Assembly: GCF_005885605.1 (NCBI RefSeq) | Contig: NZ_SZVP01000009.1 | Span: 1 to 64,000, forward strand | Length of the DNA: 64,000 bases | From: Colwellia ponticola | GTDB taxonomy: Bacteria > Pseudomonadota > Gammaproteobacteria > Enterobacterales > Alteromonadaceae | Reading direction: 5' to 3' | Notes under the pieces: model-generated | What the model saw: the letters and a program-made list of their open reading frames with translations, nothing else | Database searches by the model: none | What the model was told of the DNA's origin: nothing | In this document: positions 58,456 to 64,000 of the stretch, one piece after another | How the letters are laid out: every line of letters begins with the position of its first letter | How positions within the stretch are numbered: the first letter of the stretch is position 1 | Translations under genes and position numbers: made by a program

Positions 58456-59304
58456 TTAAGCTTTAGCAGCCGCAATTTGTGCTTCTACTTCAGCGGCAAA
58501 GTCTTCTTCTTTCTTCTCGATACCTTCACCCACTTCTAAACGTATGAAGTTAGTAACAGTGATCGATTTTTCTTTCAAAATTTCACCAACAGTTTTCTTA
58601 GGCTCCATGATGAAAGCTTGACCAGTTAAAGAAACTTCACCAGTAAACTTCTTCATGCGGCCTGTAACCATTTTTTCAGCGATTTCTTGAGGCTTGCCTT
58701 CGTTCATCGCCATTTCAATTTGAATGCGTTTTTCATTAGCAACAACATCAGCTGGAACGTCATCAGGTGTTAAGAATTCTGGTTTACTTGCCGCAACATG
58801 CATAGCAATATGCTTAAGAGATTCTACATCGCCTTCACCAGCAACAACAACACCAATAGTAGCGCCATGGCTATACGATGCTAAGGTAGTACCATTAATG
58901 TATTCTACACGACGAATATTGATGTTTTCACCAATTTTTGTCACAAGCGTAATACGCTTTTCTTCAAATTGTGCTTGTAGTTCAGCAATGCTTACCGGTA
59001 AAGCAATAGCAGCATCAGCAACTTCGTTAGCAAAAGCTAAGAAGTTAGCATCTTTTGCAACGAAGTCTGTTTGACAGTTAACTTCAACTAGCGCAGCAAC
59101 GCCTTCAGCTGTTTTAATTAAAATAGCGCCTTCAGCAGCGATGTTACCTGATTTTTTAGCCGCTTTAGCTTGACCGTTCTTACGCATGTTTTCAATCGCA
59201 AGTTCCATGTCGCCATCAGCTTCGACTAAAGCGTTTTTACAATCCATCATGCCCGCAGCTGTGCGTTCACGTAGTTCTTTAACCATTGCAGCAGTAATTG
59301 CCAT
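58456..59304 (-). CDS. tsf: Elongation factor Ts
   Basis: A 282-aa EF-Ts, the guanine-nucleotide exchange factor for EF-Tu. The N-terminal UBA-like domain ([20 protein letters not shown]) is followed by [20 protein letters not shown], the contact motif to EF-Tu. Length matches E. coli (283). Co-transcribed with rpsB. Confidence 0.97.
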   Translation of the reverse strand: MAITAAMVKELRERTAAGMMDCKNALVEADGDMELAIENMRKNGQAKAAKKSGNIAAEGAILIKTAEGVAALVEVNCQTDFVAKDANFLAFANEVADAAIALPVSIAELQAQFEEKRITLVTKIGENINIRRVEYINGTTLASYSHGATIGVVVAGEGDVESLKHIAMHVAASKPEFLTPDDVPADVVANEKRIQIEMAMNEGKPQEIAEKMVTGRMKKFTGEVSLTGQAFIMEPKKTVGEILKEKSITVTNFIRLEVGEGIEKKEEDFAAEVEAQIAAAKA

Positions 59305-59380
59305 GGGTTTATTCCTCGGTTTGCAGTTATCCCCAACATTGACTTAATAAAATCAACCGTGGGCATAAGTATTAAATAAG

Positions 59381-59408
59381 TTGCCACAAAAGCGAACTCT
59401 TGTGGCAA
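59381..59408 (-). promoter_or_regulatory. Hairpin between rpsB and tsf
   Basis: TTGCCACAA (59381-59389) and TTGTGGCAA (59400-59408) pair exactly. On the minus strand the T-rich tail is weak (CTTATTT). An intercistronic partial terminator or stabilising hairpin is usual at this point in rpsB-tsf operons. Confidence 0.65.
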
Positions 59409-59436
59409 TAGAAAATAAACGTATTGTTAACTGAGA

Positions 59437-60165
59437 TTATTCAGCTTCAACAAAACCGTCTTTTTCAGCTTGTACTACGATGTTTTGCTCACGACCACTG
59501 ATCACTGAGTTAGCAACGGCGTCACAGTATAAAGTTACAGCACGGATTGCATCATCGTTACCTGGAATGATGTAATCAACACCATCAGGGTTTGAGTTAG
59601 TATCAACAACAGAGATTACTGGGATACCAAGATTGTTTGCTTCTTTAATAGCAATGTGCTCGTGATCAGCATCAACGATAAATAAAACATCAGGTAAACC
59701 ACCCATGTTTTTGATTCCGCCTAAACTTTTATCAAGTTTTTCCATTTCACGAGTACGCATTAACGCTTCTTTCTTAGTTAACGCTTCGAAAGTGCCGTCG
59801 CTGCTTTGAGCTTCTAAATCTTTTAGACGTTTGATTGATTGACGTACTGTTTTCCAGTTAGTCAACATACCACCTAACCAGCGGTGGTTAACGTAGAATT
59901 GGTCAGATTTAATAGCTGCATCTTTGATTGCATCACTTGCAGCACGTTTAGTACCAACAAATAATACTTTACCTTTTTTCGATGAAACATTGTTTACAAA
60001 AGCAAGTGCTTCATTGAACATTGGAACTGTTTGTTCAAGGTTGATGATATGAACTTTATCGCGAGCACCGAAAATGAATTGCTTCATTTTAGGATTCCAG
60101 TAACGAGTTTTGTGACCGAAGTGAACACCAGCTTTAAGCATATCGCGCATTGAAACGTTTGACAT
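59437..60165 (-). CDS. rpsB: 30S ribosomal protein S2
   Basis: A 242-aa ribosomal protein S2. [20 protein letters not shown] at the N-terminus and [20 protein letters not shown] are S2 signatures. AGGAAAG precedes the start. First gene of the rpsB-tsf unit, with a long leader in the divergent region. Confidence 0.97.
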   Translation of the reverse strand: MSNVSMRDMLKAGVHFGHKTRYWNPKMKQFIFGARDKVHIINLEQTVPMFNEALAFVNNVSSKKGKVLFVGTKRAASDAIKDAAIKSDQFYVNHRWLGGMLTNWKTVRQSIKRLKDLEAQSSDGTFEALTKKEALMRTREMEKLDKSLGGIKNMGGLPDVLFIVDADHEHIAIKEANNLGIPVISVVDTNSNPDGVDYIIPGNDDAIRAVTLYCDAVANSVISGREQNIVVQAEKDGFVEAE

Positions 60166-60678
60166 TTTTTCTTTCCTTTATGGGGTTAAGCGTTCATACA
60201 CCCAAATATACACGACTCTTCTGTTTTGACCTTGTCGTCAAAAACTGAGCACCCCGGTATACCTTTAATAAATGTATGTGAGTTTATAATAATGACTCAT
60301 AAGCCAAAACTGAGTTTAGGTTTATAAACTGAAGTTTTGTGTGCAAATGGTCGATTTAAATTGTCACCAAACCAAGCCAAGCTTTTTTGTATTAAATAAA
60401 ACGTTTTGTACCAATAATATTTGAGACAAAAATAGCTCACTAAAAATTTAGCGCCGCACTTTATACCATAATATAGCAACTTTAGCGAGTTAAAAATGAT
60501 TTTACCTCAAAAGACAATTTAGGGATTTAGGCTCGTGAAACAACTTGGTATAATGGCGCTAGACAAGTTAAAATTAACTGACATTTAAACAAGCTAGACT
60601 CGTTTTTTTTAATGCTAGCGCTGGTTTTATGTGTCAGTCGGTTATAACAAAACAACTAATTTTTTGTAGGGTAAATAA
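60166..60678. other. Divergent region: rpsB leader and promoter of the DsbA-like gene
   Basis: This 513-bp stretch has no supported gene. A plus-strand TATAAT at 60550-60555 followed by GGCGC resembles a stringently controlled promoter for the gene at 60679. Near rpsB the minus-strand leader contains CGGGGTGCTC. In E. coli the rpsB leader mediates S2 autoregulation; I cannot confirm the same fold here. A run of eight T residues at about 60605-60612 has no convincing stem before it. Confidence 0.5.
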
Positions 60679-61299
60679 ATGGCAGCAGAATTATTTTTTA
60701 TTTATGACAGTCACTGTCCTTGGAGTTATGCAGCAACTCCGTTAATCAATGCAGTACACCAATCGTTACCCGAAGTAGCCCTTAACTTATGGCACTGTGC
60801 TTATTTTTCAGATGCTGACAATAACAATGGCATTACTAAACAACAAATAGCACAAGTAAAAGAACTATCTACAGTCAACTTCTCACCTGATTACATGACT
60901 ATGTTATCAGCAGGAAAAGACTCAACCCTATGCGCTAACTTAATGACGTGGGCTGCAGAAAAAACACCTCAACAAGCATTAGCCTTATTAAATGCTTTAC
61001 AAGCGGAGCATTTTTCAAAAGGTAAAGCGCTAAGTGAACAAACTGATTTAGAGACTATTGTTGATGACTTTAAATTATCTGTTCCTGCAAAAGTTTTTAA
61101 CAAAAGTAAATTAACTAATGATGCCATGGCTCAAGTGCATGAAATTTATGCACTACAGGACATTATAGGGACACAAGCAATACCGGCATTGTTATTAGCA
61201 ATAGATGATGATCTTATTTTACTTAACCATAATCTCTACTTACAGGAGCCCAATACTATTATTGAGGCAATACAAGTAGAGCTTGATAAGTACGTTTAA
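60679..61299 (+). CDS. DsbA-family thioredoxin-fold protein with a single active-site Cys
   Basis: A 206-aa DsbA/FrnE-like protein. The active-site position reads DSHCPWSYA, so Cys13 is present but the second Cys of a CxxC is replaced by Ser16. The cis-proline region is GTQAIPALLLA. No signal peptide is seen, so it is likely cytoplasmic. Loss of the resolving Cys suggests a role in glutathione- or isomerase-type chemistry, as in 2-hydroxychromene-2-carboxylate isomerase relatives, rather than disulfide formation. Substrate unknown. Confidence 0.75.
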   Translation: MAAELFFIYDSHCPWSYAATPLINAVHQSLPEVALNLWHCAYFSDADNNNGITKQQIAQVKELSTVNFSPDYMTMLSAGKDSTLCANLMTWAAEKTPQQALALLNALQAEHFSKGKALSEQTDLETIVDDFKLSVPAKVFNKSKLTNDAMAQVHEIYALQDIIGTQAIPALLLAIDDDLILLNHNLYLQEPNTIIEAIQVELDKYV

Positions 61300-61418
61300 G
61301 TGGTTTAACAGCTCTTAAAGTGTAATGGATAAAAGAATTACTTAAGAATATCAACATACACATACTAACTCGATATATTAGCGTAAACGCTCACAACATT
61401 CTGTGAACTGTAATGCAG

Positions 61419-61460
61419 CCTTGATACACAGCAGCGAATATATACTGCTGTGTATCAAGG
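61419..61460. repeat. Perfect 16-bp inverted repeat upstream of map
   Basis: CCTTGATACACAGCAG (61419-61434) and its exact complement (61445-61460) surround a 10-nt loop (CGAATATATA). GCGCTACC follows, so there is no T-tract on the plus strand. The repeat is 82 bp before map. It could be an operator, a transcript-stabilising hairpin, or a terminator of non-standard type for the DsbA-like gene. Confidence 0.7.
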
Positions 61461-61541
61461 GCGCTACCTAAATAACGTTACAGACATTAAATAGCAAGTG
61501 ATAGAACAATATCACTAGCCAAACCTAAAGAGATATAACAA

Positions 61542-62330
61542 ATGGCCATCACGATAAAAAGCCAAGATGAAATTGAAAAAATGCGCATTGCCGGTAAGTT
61601 AGCCGCACAAGTATTAGAAATGATAGCCCCTTATGTAAAGGCTGGCGTCACGACTGATGAACTCAATACGTTATGTGCTGAGTACACAGAGAAAGAGCAA
61701 AATGCTATTTCAGCGCCACTTAATTATCATCATTTCCCTAAATCTATATGTACGTCAGTTAACCATGTTGTGTGTCACGGTATCCCTGATGATACGATGC
61801 TCGTTGATGGTGATATTATTAATATAGATATTACTGTCATAAAAGATGGCTACCACGGTGATACCAGTAAAATGTTTATTATTGGAGAAGCTTCAGCTGA
61901 AGACAATAGATTATGTCGTATTACTCAAGAGTCACTTTATTTAGCCCTGAAAAAAGTAAAGCCCGGTGCTACCTTTGGTGAAATTGGCGCAACCATTCAA
62001 AAATTTATTAAAAAGTCTGGGCGTTATTCAATTGTTAAAGATTATTGTGGTCATGGTATCGGTAAAGAGTTCCATGAAGAACCACAAATTATGCATTATA
62101 AAAATAACGATAGCACTAAAATGGAAGTGGGTATGTGCTTTACCATTGAGCCTATGATTAATTTAGGTCGCGCAGGCACCAGTTTAGATAAAACCGATAA
62201 CTGGACTGTTTATACCGCTGATGGTAAAAAGTCTGCGCAATGGGAACATACTATTGTAGTGACTAAAACGGGTTGTGAGATTTTAACCTTACGTGAAGAA
62301 GAAACTATTGCGCGTATTTTACATAACTAA
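61542..62330 (+). CDS. map: Methionine aminopeptidase type I
   Basis: A 262-aa type I MetAP removing N-terminal Met from nascent proteins. VNHVVCHGIPDDTMLVDGDI, then IDITVIKDGYHGDTSKMF, GHGIGKEFHEEP and FTIEPMINLG supply the two metal aspartates, the His and the Glu ligands; the last Glu is in WEHTIVVT. It lies between the DsbA-like gene and glnD, and divergent from rpsB, as is common in Gammaproteobacteria. Confidence 0.96.
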   Translation: MAITIKSQDEIEKMRIAGKLAAQVLEMIAPYVKAGVTTDELNTLCAEYTEKEQNAISAPLNYHHFPKSICTSVNHVVCHGIPDDTMLVDGDIINIDITVIKDGYHGDTSKMFIIGEASAEDNRLCRITQESLYLALKKVKPGATFGEIGATIQKFIKKSGRYSIVKDYCGHGIGKEFHEEPQIMHYKNNDSTKMEVGMCFTIEPMINLGRAGTSLDKTDNWTVYTADGKKSAQWEHTIVVTKTGCEILTLREEETIARILHN

Positions 62331-62447
62331 ATATGACAACACTAAATAGCGGCATTAAATGATAACGTTATTCAAGGCTATTTTTATTAGTTACCACTAA
62401 AAACAACAGCCATTTAGGTTAATTATTGTAGATAAAAAGGTAAGCTT

Positions 62448-64000
62448 TTGACTAATACTCTCGTCTTCGCACATATAGTTCCACCGCACTTTATTGATAA
62501 GTTGGCTATTAACGCTGACTTTTTGTCTACTAAAGATATAGCTCAATTAAGCCAGTCTTTTACCTTATGGTTAAAAGATGCTTTTATTGAACATGATATC
62601 AGTGATTTATTAACTGCCCGCGCTGTTTTTGTTGATGCTATATTAAACAAACTATGGAGTCAGCACCACCTTGATGAATATCAAATTAGCTTAATTGCAG
62701 TAGGTGGCTATGGTAGAAGTGAATTACATCCCCACTCTGACGTTGATATTTTATTATTAACACAAGAACACGTTGACCTAGCATTAGAAGAAAAAATATC
62801 AAACTTTATTACCCAGTTATGGGATATAAAGCTTGATATTGGTCACAGCGTTCGTTCTATTAAAGAATGCTTAAACCAAGCTATTAAAGAAGTTACGGTA
62901 GCAACCAACTTATTAGAAATGCGACAAGTCTCAGGTAATAAAACCCTTACCCAACAATTAATGCCGTTATTAAATGAAGAGGTTTTTTGGACGTCTGAAA
63001 AATTCTTTATTGCAAAATGTAAAGAACAAGACGCCAGACACCAACAATATCGCGGTGCTGCATATACGCTTGAACCTAACTTAAAAGCTAACCCCGGTGG
63101 CTTACGTGATATACAAACTATCGCTTGGGTCGCTAAACGGCACTTTTCCGCGGACTCTTTTGAAGAACTTGTTGAACATAATTACCTCTACCCCAATGAG
63201 TTTTTTGAACTACTAGAATCACAAGATTATTTATGGCGCATGCGCTTTGCCTTACACTTTGTTGCTGGACGCAATGAAAACCGACTTTTATTTGATTATC
63301 AAGCTGATGTTGCCAAAATGATGGGCTTTGGTGATGAAGGTAAAGCGCCCGTAGAGCGCATGATGAAACGCTTTTTTCGGATCATTGCACGAGTCGCTGA
63401 ATTAAATACCATGCTATTACAGCATTTTGAGCAAGCTATCATAAAAAAACCAGAGCAAAGTAACGTCAGTATTATCAATCAGGATTTTGAACTGGTTGAT
63501 AAATTGATTAATACGCGCAATGACAGAATTTTTATGCGTCCGGTAAAAATGATAGAAATGTTTTTAATCATTGCGCAAAAACCAGGTATCAAAGGTATAC
63601 ATTCTCACACCATGAGATTAATGCGCAATGCCCGCAGACGACTTATTTCAGGCTTAATTGATTATGCTGAATGCCGACGCATGTTTATGGCGATTCTTCG
63701 TCATCCACGTGGCTTGGGGCTAGCATTAACTTTAATGCACAGGCACGGTATTATTGGTTCCTACTTACCTTTATGGCGTAATATTGTTGGTCAAATGCAA
63801 TTCGACCTTTTCCATGCCTACTCAGTAGATGAACACACTTATCGCGTGATTAAGAACTTACATCAGTTCAGTCAAAAAGAACATAATCATAAATTTCCGC
63901 TATGTAGTAATATTACCCAAAAGATTCGTAAACCAGAAGTACTCTATTTGGCCGGTTTTTTTCATGATATAGGCAAAGGACGTGGTGGTGATCATGCTAA
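62448..64000 (+). CDS. glnD: Bifunctional uridylyltransferase/uridylyl-removing enzyme GlnD (5' part)
   Basis: The frame is open from a TTG at 62448 to the end of the window, giving the first 517 residues. The nucleotidyltransferase motif [19 protein letters not shown] lies at about residues 86-104. [12 protein letters not shown] and [11 protein letters not shown] fit GlnD, and the sequence reaches the HD-domain motif [11 protein letters not shown] at the edge. No ATG is available in frame near the start: a stop lies 12 bases upstream, and AAAAAGG sits seven bases before the TTG. GlnD uridylylates PII in response to glutamine, controlling nitrogen assimilation. Confidence 0.93.
   Translation, partial: MTNTLVFAHIVPPHFIDKLAINADFLSTKDIAQLSQSFTLWLKDAFIEHDISDLLTARAVFVDAILNKLWSQHHLDEYQISLIAVGGYGRSELHPHSDVDILLLTQEHVDLALEEKISNFITQLWDIKLDIGHSVRSIKECLNQAIKEVTVATNLLEMRQVSGNKTLTQQLMPLLNEEVFWTSEKFFIAKCKEQDARHQQYRGAAYTLEPNLKANPGGLRDIQTIAWVAKRHFSADSFEELVEHNYLYPNEFFELLESQDYLWRMRFALHFVAGRNENRLLFDYQADVAKMMGFGDEGKAPVERMMKRFFRIIARVAELNTMLLQHFEQAIIKKPEQSNVSIINQDFELVDKLINTRNDRIFMRPVKMIEMFLIIAQKPGIKGIHSHTMRLMRNARRRLISGLIDYAECRRMFMAILRHPRGLGLALTLMHRHGIIGSYLPLWRNIVGQMQFDLFHAYSVDEHTYRVIKNLHQFSQKEHNHKFPLCSNITQKIRKPEVLYLAGFFHDIGKGRGGDHA

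Noticed and set aside
60297..60479. 60-codon minus-strand reading frame upstream of rpsB
   Set aside because: It occupies the expected rpsB leader/promoter, has no Shine-Dalgarno and resembles no protein.

Overview
The window is chromosomal DNA from an AT-rich marine gammaproteobacterium. Gene content, order and protein character fit Alteromonadales, most likely Colwellia or a close relative: a LiuR-type MerR regulator with branched-chain amino acid (BCAA) catabolism operons, a PsrA-like TetR regulator, the seqA-pgm / ybfF-ybfE-fldA-fur neighbourhood, and the canonical map / rpsB-tsf-pyrH-frr-uppS-cdsA-ispC-rseP-bamA-skp-lpxD-fabZ-lpxA-lpxB-rnhB-dnaE-accA-tilS block. The genus is inferred from pattern recognition, not from a database search. 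I see no prophage, transposase gene, CRISPR array, tRNA or rRNA gene. A strong stable-RNA-type promoter at the left edge fires out of the window.

Region 1 (about 0.35-15.2 kb) is BCAA catabolism. A minus-strand operon (thiolase, acyl-CoA dehydrogenase, enoyl-CoA hydratase, 3-hydroxyisobutyryl-CoA hydrolase, short-chain dehydrogenase) handles isoleucine/valine intermediates. It diverges from liuR-liuABCDE-scoAB on the plus strand, which takes isovaleryl-CoA to acetyl-CoA and acetoacetate. Two LiuR-type palindromes lie between the divergent operons. Region 2 (15.4-25.4 kb) is mixed: patatin-like lipase, KefB/C-like antiporter, diguanylate cyclase, an uncharacterised Cys-containing protein, an RhlE-type helicase, a PsrA-like regulator and an M2 peptidase lipoprotein. 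Region 3 (25.5-29.0 kb) is the branched-chain 2-oxoacid dehydrogenase operon (E1 alpha, E1 beta, E2), which makes the acyl-CoAs consumed in region 1. E3 is absent here.

Region 4 (29.0-29.95 kb) is the longest gene-free stretch, rich in related hairpins. Region 5 (30-37.7 kb) holds pgm, seqA, ybfF, a DUF2788 protein, ybfE, fldA, fur, a PhnA-domain protein and sstT. Region 6 (37.8-60.2 kb) is the conserved minus-strand envelope, lipid, translation and replication cluster. Region 7 (60.7-64.0 kb) carries a DsbA-like protein, map and the 5' part of glnD.

Most of the window is ordinary core genome. The points most worth a second look are small: a possible 38-codon gene with three EAYPV repeats wedged between bkdA1 and bkdA2, a terminator at 23.37 kb with no gene in front of it (candidate small RNA or attenuator), the hairpin-rich 29.2-29.9 kb stretch, the stem-loops in the bkdA1 leader, and several perfect inverted repeats inside otherwise compact operons.
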